A stretch of 64,000 nt of DNA from Halogeometricum sp. S3BR5-2. Its GTDB lineage: Archaea; Halobacteriota; Halobacteria; Halobacteriales; Haloferacaceae. Every line of letters begins with the position of its first letter. Position 1 is the first letter of the stretch. The notes beneath the pieces are model-generated. The model worked only from the letters and a program-made list of their open reading frames with translations, had not been told where the DNA came from and did not search any database. Position numbers and translations under genes: made by a program. Of the stretch, positions 1 through 8,460 are shown one piece after another. The stretch is taken from the NCBI RefSeq assembly GCF_031624635.1, contig NZ_JAMQOQ010000002.1, positions 186,001-250,000 on the forward strand. Reading direction: 5' to 3'.

Positions 1-1
1 C

Positions 2-769
2 ACGAGCGACGTCGGCGTCGGCGAGGCGGTGTTCTGGCGCGACGCGTTCGACTGCCACCGCGAGACGGCCAGGGAGACGGTCGACGCCGCCGTCGAGGCG
101 GGCTTCTTCGAGTCCGAAATCCGCGGCGGCCGCGAGTACGTCCGTCGAACGACGCGCTACCCCGAGGACTGGTTCGCGTCGCTCGTCGGCGTCGAGAACA
201 AACCCGACCTGGACGCCCCCGGCGACCTCGAACGCCAACTCCGAACGGACGTCTCGCTCGGCCTGTTCGACGAGGTGGTGTTGGCCACGGAGAGTCACGT
301 CACCCGCGCGCACCTCAACCGTATCCCCGAGGCTGTCGGCGTCTGGCGGTTCGACCCGACGACGGGCGAGCGAACCGTCGTCCGAGAACCGACGCCGCTC
401 GACCCCACCGCGCCGGGCGTCGAACTCGTCGCCGAACGCCCCCTCCGGACCGACGTGACCGTCGTCTCCGAAGCGGAGAAGCGACTCGCGCGACTCCGCG
501 TCGCGGAGCGCACCTACGGCAAGGGCTGGCGGACGTACGAGTTCCCCCCGTGCGCGAACGTGCGGGCGACCGACGACGGCCGCCCCTACTGCGCGCACTT
601 CGGCCGCGTGGTCGACCCCGGCCGCGAATGCGGCGGCGACTGCCCGGCGTTCGAGGCGGGCGACCCGCCCGCCGTCGACGCCGCGACGCTCCGGGACGAC
701 CGGACCCCGTGGGTCGGAGACCCCGCGGGCGTCGCGCGCCGGCAGAGCGGGCTGGACCGGTTCCTGTAA
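2..769 (+). CDS. DUF5787-like haloarchaeal protein, 5' end outside the window
   Basis: The reading frame is open from base 2, so the true start lies upstream; the GTG at 29 is only the first internal start-type codon. The C-terminal third holds a cysteine cluster (FPPCANV, YCAHFG, ECGGDCPAF) that looks able to bind metal or an Fe-S cluster. From memory the sequence resembles the halobacterial family DUF5787, whose function is unknown. The protein ends in a basic/aromatic tail (GLDRFL). It is convergent with the small membrane gene that follows. No function is assigned; the family match could be tested by an HMM search. Confidence 0.75.
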   Translation, partial: TSDVGVGEAVFWRDAFDCHRETARETVDAAVEAGFFESEIRGGREYVRRTTRYPEDWFASLVGVENKPDLDAPGDLERQLRTDVSLGLFDEVVLATESHVTRAHLNRIPEAVGVWRFDPTTGERTVVREPTPLDPTAPGVELVAERPLRTDVTVVSEAEKRLARLRVAERTYGKGWRTYEFPPCANVRATDDGRPYCAHFGRVVDPGRECGGDCPAFEAGDPPAVDAATLRDDRTPWVGDPAGVARRQSGLDRFL

Positions 770-782
770 CCGCGACCCGCGC

Positions 783-989
783 TCACTCTTCGTTTCCGTC
801 CCCGCCTCCGCGCTCCCCCCGGTCGGCGTGGACGAGGCCGACGGTCACGACGAACCCGAGGAAGACGACGAAGACGGCGCCGCCGACGAAGTCGACGCGC
901 CCCGTCAGAACCACCGAGACGGCCGCGTAGACGACGCCGCCGACGAGGGCGCTGCCGACGGCGTACGGGAGTCCGGGCGGCGTCTCCAC
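783..989 (-). CDS. small two-helix membrane protein
   Basis: A 68-residue protein is read from a GTG at 989 that lies 6 bp after the stop of the upstream metallo-hydrolase gene, so the two are probably co-transcribed. Two hydrophobic stretches (about residues 10-30 and 36-56) are followed by a charged Gly/Glu-rich tail (HADRGERGGGDGNEE). This pattern suggests an integral membrane hairpin with a cytoplasmic tail. Longer readings of this frame run antisense through the neighbouring genes and are not real. The function is unknown. Confidence 0.65.
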   Translation of the reverse strand: METPPGLPYAVGSALVGGVVYAAVSVVLTGRVDFVGGAVFVVFLGFVVTVGLVHADRGERGGGDGNEE

Positions 990-994
990 GGGAC

Positions 995-1819
995 TCAGAG
1001 CTCGTACTGCTCGCCGTCGAGCGCCAGCGGTTCCTCGAACGCCTCCTCGACCGGATAGAAGTGCGCGGTGTGGACGAGTCGGGTCTGCTCGGCGTTCACG
1101 TCCGCGGCGAGGTCCAGGGCCCCCTCCCGCGTCATGTGCTTCGTGCCGAACGTGCGCGGGACGCCGTCGGCGTCGTGGTGCTTGCCGCCGAGCGGATGGT
1201 GCTCGCAGAGCGACGCCGGGACGATGGCGTCGGCCAAGAAGAGGTCCGGGTCCGCGAGCGCCTCCCTCGATTCCTCGGGGACGCCGTAGCTCGTATCGCC
1301 CGACAGCGAGAGTTTCGCGCCCGTCTCGGGGTCCTCGACCGTCAGCCCGAAGCAGATGAGGGGCGGGTGGTCGACGGGGACGAGCGTCACGTCCAGCCCG
1401 CACGTTCGGAAGGACTCGAAGGGAGTCTGCTCGCGCACCGTGATGCGGTCGAGGTAGTCGTACTTCTGCGAGACGGTGTCCGCGACGCTCTGCCCCGTCT
1501 TCGGGTCCACCTCGTCGGCCGCGTGGACCGGCAGGTCGTCGAACACCCGGTAGGCGTTCCCGAGGCCGTCGACGTGGTCGAAGTGGATGTGGCTGACGAG
1601 GCCCGCGTCGGGGAGGGGGACGTCGTGCGTCAGGAACTGCTGGCGGAAGTCGGGGCTGAAGTCGACGAGCAGCGACTCGCCGGTCCGCGTGTTCTCGACG
1701 TGGACCGAGAAGCGCGACCGCTCGACGCCGCGGGCGCGCGCCTCGCGGCAGGTGTCGCAGTCGCACCCGACGGTCGGCGTGCCCGTGGTGTCGCCCGTTC
1801 CGAGGAGGGTGACGCGCAT
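995..1819 (-). CDS. MBL-fold metallo-hydrolase, PhnP-like
   Basis: This 274-residue protein opens with the beta-lactamase-fold signature LLGTGDTTGTP. It then has GCDCDTC (Cys19, 21, 24), which in PhnP-type phosphodiesterases binds a structural zinc. The metal motif HxHxDH is at His77-His79-Asp81-His82 (SHIHFDH). A later Asp in SGDTSYG and the C-terminal HTAHF complete the metal site. Family knowledge points to a cytosolic phosphodiesterase acting on cyclic phosphate substrates. No other phn genes are nearby, so a role in C-P lyase metabolism cannot be inferred. Confidence 0.85.
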   Translation of the reverse strand: MRVTLLGTGDTTGTPTVGCDCDTCREARARGVERSRFSVHVENTRTGESLLVDFSPDFRQQFLTHDVPLPDAGLVSHIHFDHVDGLGNAYRVFDDLPVHAADEVDPKTGQSVADTVSQKYDYLDRITVREQTPFESFRTCGLDVTLVPVDHPPLICFGLTVEDPETGAKLSLSGDTSYGVPEESREALADPDLFLADAIVPASLCEHHPLGGKHHDADGVPRTFGTKHMTREGALDLAADVNAEQTRLVHTAHFYPVEEAFEEPLALDGEQYEL

Positions 1820-1906
1820 CGTCGGGTGTAGGGGACGGCGGGGTGATAAGCGTAGTCGAAGGCGAAGGAGAAAATGCCGAGACCGCGGAACGGCGACGCG
1901 GCGCGC

Positions 1907-3298
1907 TCAGTCGTCGTGGGAGTGCCCGTGGTCGTTGGAGTGGCCGTCGCCGCTCCCGCCGCCGTCGCCCGCCACCAACTGCTCGCCGTCGGACATCATG
2001 TCCATGTTCTTGAGGTTGTCCCGTTCCTCGAAGTCCTCGACGGCGTCGAGGATATCCTCCTGCGTGAGCGACATCCGCTCTTCGGTGAGAGCCTCCAGCA
2101 CGGCCTCGCGGAGGACCATGCGGAGGTCCGACCCGGTCAGTCCCTCGGTTCGCTCCGCGACGGAGTCGGGGTCGAACTCCGCCACGTCCATCCGCTTCGT
2201 GATGATGCGGAGGATGTCCGCGCGCATCTGGCGGTCCGGCTTGGGGAAGTTGACGATTTCGTCGAAGCGCCGCCACGCCGCCGCGTCGAGTTGGTCGGGG
2301 TGGTTCGTCGCCCCGATGAGGATGACCTCGTCGCGGATGAGCGAGATGTCGTCGATGCTCTTCAGCAGCGTGTTGACGGCGCGCTTGAGGGCGGCGTGCT
2401 CGTCGGACCGGCGGGTCTTCGCCACCGAGTCGAACTCGTCGATGAAGAGGATGCAGGGGGAGAGCCGTTTGGCCACCTCGAACGTCTTCTCGACGTTCTT
2501 GGCGGTCTCGCCGAGGTACTGGCTGGTTATCATCGACAGTTTCACCTCGACGAACGGGAGACCGAGTTCGTGTGCGAGAGCGCGGGAGACGGTCGTCTTC
2601 CCGGTTCCCGGCGGGCCGACGAACAGTATCTTCCCGATTTCGCGGAGGCCGATGTCCGCGAGGTACTCGCGGTGCTCGATGGCCTTCATCAGTTTCTGAA
2701 TCTCCCCCTCCTGGTCGCGCGTCAGCACGAGGTCCGAGAGGGTCATCTCTATCTCCTCGGGCGCGCGGACCTGCACGAGGTCCAGCATCTCCGCGTCCTC
2801 CTCCTCGTCGAAGTACTGGTCGAGGAGGCTGTCGATCCAGACGCGGTCGGCCTGGATGGAGCGGGTCTGCTCGCGCGCCTCCGCGTGGGTCACGTCCACC
2901 TCGTCGCGGTCCTCGACGGTGGCGGCGATGGTCGGATTCGTCGACAACCGCTCGCGGTCGGCGCGTTCGAGATACCAGTCGACGGCCATCTCCGGTTGCG
3001 TCAGCGAGATGCGTCCGGAGAACTCCTCACGCTGGGTGAACATGAGGTCCGAGACCGCTTCCCAGGGGCGTTCGACGCCGGTCGCTTTGCGGGCGATGCT
3101 CTCCGTCACCACCAGGGGGCGTTCGATGCCGATGGGGGCCGTCTCGTCGCTGTCGTCCTCGTCGTCGTCGTCCGGCGGGTCCGTCCAAAAGACGCGGCGA
3201 TACCGCGGCGGGAGGTCGTTCTCGTCTAACTCACGGTTTTCGGTGTACAGATTCGCCGTGAGGAGGAACTCGACCACCTCGAGAGCCGGGTCACTCAT
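1907..3298 (-). CDS. AAA+ ATPase with His-rich tail
   Basis: A 463-residue single-ring AAA+ protein. Walker A is GPPGTGKT (228-235), Walker B LFIDEFD (284-290), sensor-1 Asn332 lies in GATNHP, and RRF (343-345) supplies the arginine finger. The first 200 residues form a haloarchaea-type N-domain with an acidic low-complexity stretch (PPDDDDEDDSDE). The last 25 residues are Gly/Ser/His/Asp-rich (HSNDHGHSHDD), which may bind metal. Relatives are annotated as proteasome-activating or Cdc48-like ATPases, but this one lacks the PAN coiled coil, so its substrate is unknown. A TATA-like CTTATG lies about 30 bp before the ATG. Confidence 0.85.
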   Translation of the reverse strand: MSDPALEVVEFLLTANLYTENRELDENDLPPRYRRVFWTDPPDDDDEDDSDETAPIGIERPLVVTESIARKATGVERPWEAVSDLMFTQREEFSGRISLTQPEMAVDWYLERADRERLSTNPTIAATVEDRDEVDVTHAEAREQTRSIQADRVWIDSLLDQYFDEEEDAEMLDLVQVRAPEEIEMTLSDLVLTRDQEGEIQKLMKAIEHREYLADIGLREIGKILFVGPPGTGKTTVSRALAHELGLPFVEVKLSMITSQYLGETAKNVEKTFEVAKRLSPCILFIDEFDSVAKTRRSDEHAALKRAVNTLLKSIDDISLIRDEVILIGATNHPDQLDAAAWRRFDEIVNFPKPDRQMRADILRIITKRMDVAEFDPDSVAERTEGLTGSDLRMVLREAVLEALTEERMSLTQEDILDAVEDFEERDNLKNMDMMSDGEQLVAGDGGGSGDGHSNDHGHSHDD

Positions 3299-3392
3299 CC
3301 CAACAACGTTACCGTCCGGACGGCATAAGACCGTCGAATACCGCCGACGGCGCGGCCGGAGTCCCCGAACCGGACCCGGAGTAGACGAACGG

Positions 3393-3531
3393 ACACCTAT
3401 TATTGTATTAGGTGTTTGATGCTCATCCGTAGTATCAATTCTAGGCTTATCTGTTCAACGATTAGCTCTAAGTGCCGGGGTATTTCACAAATCATCGTGA
3501 TTCGGATTTCGAGCGGTCGGCAAACCCGCTC
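3393..3531 (+). promoter_or_regulatory. palindrome-rich AT-rich promoter region of nasA
   Basis: The region between the divergent ATPase and nasA genes holds three inverted repeats: ACACCTA/TAGGTGT (3393-3399 and 3409-3415), AATCA/TGATT (3490-3494 and 3498-3502), and GAGCGG/CCGCTC (3511-3516 and 3526-3531). The last ends 5 nt before the GTG start. The stretch is much richer in A+T than either flank. It is a plausible site for nitrogen-source control, by an operator in the upstream pair and an RNA hairpin over the start. Function is inferred from position only. Confidence 0.5.
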
Positions 3532-3536
3532 TTTCG

Positions 3537-5735
3537 GTGGCGAATCGTCTACTCTCGGCGGGGGAGGTGGCGTCCGTGGCTAGACAGGTCTCGACGACGT
3601 GCATGCGCTGTGCGGTCGGGTGCGGGCACGTCCACCGCGAGGTCGAGTCGGGGACGGGAATCGAACGCGTCACCGGCGACCCCGCTCACCCGGTCTCGCA
3701 GGGTCTCGCGTGCGGCCGGGGCATCCGCGAGTCCGCGGAGCCGGAGGGAGAGTGGCTCACGCGACCGCTGGTCCGCCGCGACGACGAACTCGTGCCGACG
3801 ACGTGGGAGAACGCCATGTGTCTCGTCGCGAGCGCCGTCTCCGACGCCGCCGCGGAGGACCCCGACGAGGTGGCCGTACTGGGAAGCGGCCAGCAGACGA
3901 ACGAGGCGGCGTACGCCCTCGGGAAACTCGCGCGCGGCGGACTCGGCACGCGGATGTACGACGCGAACACGACGCTGTGTATGGCGTCGGCCGTCACCGC
4001 CTACTACCGCGCGTTCGGCAGCGACGCCCCGCCGCCGTCGTACGACGACATCCCCGAGGCGGAGTCGCACGTCGTCTGGGGGGCGAACCCGGCCGTCGCC
4101 CACCCCGTGATGTTCCGCTGGATAACCGACAGCGCGCAGGACGGCGACCTCGTCGTCGTCGACCCCGTCGAGACGAAGTCGGTGGCGCTGGCCGACGAAC
4201 ACGTCAGCCTCGACCCCGGCGGCGACCTCGCCCTCGCGCGGGCGGTGCTCCGCCGCCTCGTCGACACCGACCGGGTGGACGAGACGTTCCTCTCGGAGAA
4301 CGTCGTCGGCTTCGACTCGCTCCGCGGGTCGCTGCCGACCGTCGAGGACGCCGCCGAGGCCGCGGGCGTCTCCGTCGAGACGGTCGAGCGACTGGCGACC
4401 GCATTCGAGTCGAAGACGCTCGTCTACTGGGGAATGGGGGTCAACCAGAGCGTCCGCGGGAGCGCCACCGCCGGCGCGTTGGTCGACCTCTGTCTCGCCT
4501 CCGGCAATCTCGGCCCCGGGTCCGGGCCGTTCTCCCTGACCGGACAGGCGAACTCGATGGGCACCCGCGTCTGCTCCTCGAAGGGGTCCTGGCCCGGTCA
4601 CCGCGCCTTCGACGACCCCGAAGAGCGCGCGCACGTCGCCGACGAGTGGGACGTGCCGGTCGAGCGACTGCCCGACGACCCCGGTCCCGGCCCCGTCGAC
4701 ATCCTCCGCTCGGACCCGACGGTGCTGTGGACGATAGCGACCAACCCCGCCGCGGGCTACCCGAACGCCGAGGCCGTCCGTGACGCCTTGGAGGAGACGT
4801 TCCTCGTCGTGCAGGACGCCTTCCGAACCGAGACCGCCGAGCACGCCGACGTGGTGCTGCCGGCGGCGACGTGGGGCGAGACGGAGGGGACGGCGATGAA
4901 CATGGAGCGGACCGTCTCGCGCGTCCGCGCGGCCACCGACCCGCCGACCGGGGTCCACACCGACCTCGACATCATCTGCGACGTGGCGCGCCGCGTCGTC
5001 CCCGGCCTCCTGCCCTCGCCGCCCGCGGATCCTTCGACCGTATTCGACGAGTTCCGACGGCTCACCGCCGGCACGAAGGCCGACTGCGCGGGCATCACCT
5101 ACGACCGCCTCGACGCGGAGTACGCCGTCCGCTGGCCCGCGAAGGGACCGACGGACAGCACCGCCTACCGCTACCTGAACGACGACGGCTCGTGGTCGTT
5201 CGAGACGCCCTCGGGGCTGGCGCGCGTCTCGGCCCCCGCCTTCGACGCCCCGGCGCTCCCCGAGGAACCGGACGACGCGTACGACCTCGTCCTCACGACG
5301 GGCCGCGAGGAGGACGGCTACAACACGGGCGTCCGCTCCCGCGGCGGCGACCCCGAACCGCTCGTCGTCCGGGCCGCCCCGGAGACGCTGGAGGCGCACG
5401 CCGACGCCCTCGCCGTCGACGCGGACGCCGGCGGGACCGAGGGCGACGGTGCGGACGCCGGTGCCGACGCCGACGGCCCGGACGGCGAGGCGCCCGAGCG
5501 ACGCACCCTGCTGGACACCCGCCGCGGTACCGTGCCGGCGGTCGTCGAGACCGACGAGACGGTGCCCGCCGGTCTGCTGTGGTGCTCCATCCACCACCCG
5601 GAGACGAACCGCCTCACCGTCGACGCCGTCGACCCGCACTCGAAGGAGGCGAACGTCAAGCAGTGCGCGGTCCGACTGCGCCACCCCTCGGCCCCCCGCC
5701 CCGAACCCTCCGCCGTCGCGGAGGCGAGCGACTGA
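3537..5735 (+). CDS. nasA: assimilatory nitrate reductase, molybdopterin oxidoreductase
   Basis: This 732-residue enzyme reduces nitrate to nitrite in the cytoplasm, probably with ferredoxin as donor as in Haloferax. An N-terminal 4Fe-4S site is formed by Cys22, Cys25, Cys29 and Cys59. The motif NTTLCMASAV places the likely Mo-ligating Cys at 148. The body has the usual bis-MGD oxidoreductase blocks (SLTGQANSMGTR, ATNPAAGYPNA, VVLPAATWGETEGT). The C-terminal cofactor domain is interrupted by an acidic Ala/Gly/Asp-rich insert. The GTG at 3537 follows a hairpin and gives the expected N-terminus. The next gene, mobA, supplies the cofactor nucleotide. No nitrate transporter or nitrite reductase gene follows in the window. 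Confidence 0.88.
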   Translation: MANRLLSAGEVASVARQVSTTCMRCAVGCGHVHREVESGTGIERVTGDPAHPVSQGLACGRGIRESAEPEGEWLTRPLVRRDDELVPTTWENAMCLVASAVSDAAAEDPDEVAVLGSGQQTNEAAYALGKLARGGLGTRMYDANTTLCMASAVTAYYRAFGSDAPPPSYDDIPEAESHVVWGANPAVAHPVMFRWITDSAQDGDLVVVDPVETKSVALADEHVSLDPGGDLALARAVLRRLVDTDRVDETFLSENVVGFDSLRGSLPTVEDAAEAAGVSVETVERLATAFESKTLVYWGMGVNQSVRGSATAGALVDLCLASGNLGPGSGPFSLTGQANSMGTRVCSSKGSWPGHRAFDDPEERAHVADEWDVPVERLPDDPGPGPVDILRSDPTVLWTIATNPAAGYPNAEAVRDALEETFLVVQDAFRTETAEHADVVLPAATWGETEGTAMNMERTVSRVRAATDPPTGVHTDLDIICDVARRVVPGLLPSPPADPSTVFDEFRRLTAGTKADCAGITYDRLDAEYAVRWPAKGPTDSTAYRYLNDDGSWSFETPSGLARVSAPAFDAPALPEEPDDAYDLVLTTGREEDGYNTGVRSRGGDPEPLVVRAAPETLEAHADALAVDADAGGTEGDGADAGADADGPDGEAPERRTLLDTRRGTVPAVVETDETVPAGLLWCSIHHPETNRLTVDAVDPHSKEANVKQCAVRLRHPSAPRPEPSAVAEASD

Positions 5736-5768
5736 TGGCCCTCCGCGGTCCGTCCCGGCGACCGACGG

Positions 5769-6410
5769 ATGACCGCTGACGTCCGCCGGACGGGGGTGAT
5801 CCTCGCCGGCGGGCGCTCGACCCGGTTCGAGGGCGGCGACAAGGCGCTCGCACCCCTCGACGGCGAACCGCTCGTGCGCCACGTCGCGTCCGCGCTCGCT
5901 CCCGTGGTGGACGAACTGGTCGTCAACTGCCGCTCCGAACAGGCGGACGACCTGACCGAGGCCGTCGGTGACCTCTCGGTTCCGCTGGTGCTCGCGTTCG
6001 ACCCCATCCGCGACCGCGGACCGCTGTTCGGCCTCCGAACCGCGCTCAGACACGCGAACGGGGCGTACGCCCTCGCCGCACCCTGCGACATGCCGTGGCT
6101 GTCGACCCCGCTCCTCGAACACCTCCTCTCGCAGGCGGTCGGCGCAACGGGGGCGGCGCTGGAGTGGGAGCGGTGCGTCCGGCCGTTTCCGATAGCCGTC
6201 CACGTCGGCTCCGGACTCGTCTCCTGCTCGGAACTGCTCCGGACGGGTCGCCGGGAGTTCGGCGCCTTCCTCTCCTCGCTCGGTCCGGTCGTCGTCGACG
6301 AACGGGTCGCCCGCGCCCACGGCGCGCCCGCCATCCTCCGGGACGTCGACGTCCGGTCTGACCTCCCCGACCCCCTCCGGCGGCCGGACCCCTCCGGCGT
6401 CGACCCCTGA
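5769..6410 (+). CDS. mobA: MobA/NasC-type molybdenum cofactor nucleotidyltransferase
   Basis: The 213-residue protein has the N-terminal NTP-transferase signature LAGGRSTRFEGGDKAL (LAGGxSxRxGxDK class) and the metal-site block APCDMPW. MobA adds GMP to molybdopterin to make the guanine dinucleotide cofactor used by NasA-type enzymes. It starts 33 bp after nasA in the same direction, which suggests one operon. In Haloferax mediterranei a MobA-like gene (nasC) also belongs to the nas operon, there after a transporter gene that is missing here. The related MobA-like CTP-transferases are the main alternative. Confidence 0.85.
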   Translation: MTADVRRTGVILAGGRSTRFEGGDKALAPLDGEPLVRHVASALAPVVDELVVNCRSEQADDLTEAVGDLSVPLVLAFDPIRDRGPLFGLRTALRHANGAYALAAPCDMPWLSTPLLEHLLSQAVGATGAALEWERCVRPFPIAVHVGSGLVSCSELLRTGRREFGAFLSSLGPVVVDERVARAHGAPAILRDVDVRSDLPDPLRRPDPSGVDP

Positions 6411-6516
6411 ACCCGGAACCCCGACCCGTAACCGGACGCCCCGCCGGCCGTGAAACTCCGCGCCCGTGTCTCCGAGTTCTGCCCCATTTATCACCACGGA
6501 CGCCCGAGGAACGACC

Positions 6517-7650
6517 ATGCCTCAGCCAGTCATCGCGGCCGCGCACCGCACCCCGTTCGGCAAGGCCGGCGGCGTCTTCGAGGACGTCCGCAGTGAGGAC
6601 CTCTCCGTGACGCTCATCGACCACATTCTGGAGGAGACGGGCCTCGACGGCGAGGACGTGGACGACCTGATGTGGGGCGTCGCCCAGCAACGCGGCGAAC
6701 AGGACAACAACGTCGCCCGCGTCATCGCCCTCCTCTCCGAACTCGGCGAGGGGACGCCCGCGACGAGCATCAACCGCTGGTGCGCCTCCTCGATGCAGGC
6801 CGTCATCTCCGCCTCCGACGCCATCGCCGCGGGCAACCGCGACTGCGTCCTCGCGGGCGGCGTCGAGAGCATGAGTCGCGTGCCGATGGACGGCGACTCC
6901 TACGAGCACCTCCACCCCGAACTGTCCGAGAAGTACAACGTCTTCCAACTCCAGATGGGGATGACCGCGGAGAAGGTGGCCGAGGAGTACGGCGTCTCGC
7001 GCGAACAGCAGGACGAGTACGCCGCGCGGAGCCACGAACGCGCCGCCGAGGCCGCCGACTCGGGCCGCTTCGACGACGAAATCGTGCCCGTCGAGACGGA
7101 CGACGGCGTCGTCACCGACGACGAGGGCATCCGCCGGGACACCTCCGCGGAGGCGCTGGCGGGTCTCGACCCCGCGTTCACCGGCGACGGAACCGTCACG
7201 GCCGGTAACTCCTCGCAGATAACCGACGGCGCGGCGGCCGTCCTCGTCACTTCCCGCGAGTTCGCCGAGGAGCACGACTTGGATATCCTCGCCGAAACGG
7301 GCGCCAACGCCGTCGCCGGCGTCGACCCGACGGTGATGGGTATCGGTCCCGTCCCGGCGACGCGAAACCTCCTCGAACGCAACGGTCGGGACGTCGAGGA
7401 CTACGGTCTCGTCGAACTGAACGAGGCGTTCGCCAGTCAGTGCGTCTACGCGCGCGACGAACTCGGCGTCGACCCCGAGAAGTACAACGTCAACGGCGGC
7501 GCCATCGCCCTCGGCCATCCCCTCGGCGCCTCGGGCGCCCGCCTGCCCGTGACGCTCATCCACGAGATGATAAAGCGCGACGAGGAGCGCGGACTCGCCA
7601 CGCTGTGCGTCGGGTTCGGACAGGGCGCGGCCATCGAGTTCAGCCGGTAG
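6517..7650 (+). CDS. thiolase (acetyl-CoA C-acyltransferase)
   Basis: The 377-residue protein has the nucleophile Cys89 in RWCASSMQ, the [17 protein letters not shown] block with the catalytic His, and the C-terminal CVGFGQG with the proton-transfer Cys. It catalyses thiolytic cleavage or condensation of acyl-CoA in fatty-acid turnover or PHA/mevalonate precursor supply. The ATG at 6517 is chosen over an upstream in-frame start because a TATA-like TTTATC lies about 27 bp before it and the protein then begins at the conserved [13 protein letters not shown]. The last 30 bp of the gene recur 98 bp downstream. Confidence 0.9.
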   Translation: MPQPVIAAAHRTPFGKAGGVFEDVRSEDLSVTLIDHILEETGLDGEDVDDLMWGVAQQRGEQDNNVARVIALLSELGEGTPATSINRWCASSMQAVISASDAIAAGNRDCVLAGGVESMSRVPMDGDSYEHLHPELSEKYNVFQLQMGMTAEKVAEEYGVSREQQDEYAARSHERAAEAADSGRFDDEIVPVETDDGVVTDDEGIRRDTSAEALAGLDPAFTGDGTVTAGNSSQITDGAAAVLVTSREFAEEHDLDILAETGANAVAGVDPTVMGIGPVPATRNLLERNGRDVEDYGLVELNEAFASQCVYARDELGVDPEKYNVNGGAIALGHPLGASGARLPVTLIHEMIKRDEERGLATLCVGFGQGAAIEFSR

Positions 7651-7756
7651 TCGGCGACCTGACTCCGAGTTTTTGGTCCAGCTTTTGCGGACGAGCGTCG
7701 CGAGTCGGTAAAAAGTGGCAGGACGCCGCCACCGAGTTCAGCCGGTAGTCGGTGAC
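7621..7756 (+). repeat. 38-bp direct repeat spanning the thiolase 3' end
   Basis: Bases 7621-7658, encoding QGAAIEFSR-stop plus the next 8 bp, recur at 7719-7756 with 34 of 38 positions matching by eye; the second copy would read QDAATEFSR-stop. Between the copies sits a short form of a hairpin-type intergenic repeat (7670-7718). This could be a target duplication, a remnant of a second thiolase gene, or an excision scar. Confidence 0.7.
7670..7718 (-). repeat. short form of haloarchaeal GGTCCAG/GTAAAAAG intergenic element
   Basis: TTTTTGGTCCAGCTTTTGCGG at 7670-7690 matches, with one substitution and one gap, the reverse complement of 31687-31708. GTAAAAAGTG at 7708-7717 matches the other end of the same 31.6-kb element. 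The hairpin-rich middle of the long copy is missing here. The strand is given relative to the long copy. Confidence 0.55.
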
Positions 7757-7828
7757 TCGCGGTTCGACTCTCGGACGCCCGGACGGCCACGACGCTTTTT
7801 GAGCTCCCGTCCGGTGACCGACACGTCC

Positions 7829-8434
7829 ATGAACAGCGACTGCTCACGTGACGTCGACAGCGACCGAACGCTCAGCCGTCGCCGCCTCCTCGCCGGCACC
7901 GCGGCGGCCGGGACGGCGGCGCTGACGCCCGCCTTCGCCGACTCGGCGGCGGCCCAGTCGGGCGACGACGAGGAGGCCGCGACGCCGTCCGCGGCGGTAC
8001 AGAATACGGCGCCGACGTTCGGCAACTCCGATTACACCGGTCTGTTCGTTCAGGTGTCGGGGTACAACCGGGACGCCGACAGCCAGGGCGTCGGCAGTTG
8101 CGGGTTCGTCGAGAGCGAGGACAGCGTGACGGGCTACGACGCCGAGATGATAGACACCTACAACGACAACCACCAGTCCGAGTCCATCGTGCTGTTCGCG
8201 GTGACGCAGAACTCCATCCAACCCGGGAAACTGTTCGTGGTGAACCAACAGTCGTCCTGCGGCGGCGGGTACGTCGGCCTGCAACTCGAAGAGGTGGGCA
8301 GCAGCAGCATCGAGACGCCCGGTTCGACCGGGTCGGGGTCGGGTTCGGGGTCGGCGATTCCGGGGTTCGGCTTCCTCGCCGGTGCGCTCGGACTGGGGGC
8401 GGCGGGTGCGGCCGCCGCCCGGTCGGACGACTGA
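7829..8434 (+). CDS. Tat-exported surface protein with PGF-CTERM-like anchor
   Basis: A 201-residue protein. Residues 13-35 hold a twin-arginine signal (SRRRLLAG followed by an Ala-rich hydrophobic core, cut near AAAQS). The C-terminus has a Gly/Ser linker, then [24 protein letters not shown]. That is the tripartite PGF-motif, hydrophobic helix and charged end recognised by archaeosortase A, which attaches proteins to the S-layer membrane. The central domain, about 110 residues with a few Cys (GSCGF, SSCGGGY), is not recognised. The ATG at 7829 is preferred because it places the RR motif at the usual distance. Confidence 0.8.
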   Translation: MNSDCSRDVDSDRTLSRRRLLAGTAAAGTAALTPAFADSAAAQSGDDEEAATPSAAVQNTAPTFGNSDYTGLFVQVSGYNRDADSQGVGSCGFVESEDSVTGYDAEMIDTYNDNHQSESIVLFAVTQNSIQPGKLFVVNQQSSCGGGYVGLQLEEVGSSSIETPGSTGSGSGSGSAIPGFGFLAGALGLGAAGAAAARSDD

Positions 8435-8460
8435 GGCGCGTTCTCTCTCGTTCTTCTCGT

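Noticed and set aside
3549-6518. Very long antisense open frame opposite nasA and mobA.
   Set aside because: It is a by-product of high GC and the haloarchaeal codon bias; nasA and mobA on the other strand have clear family motifs.
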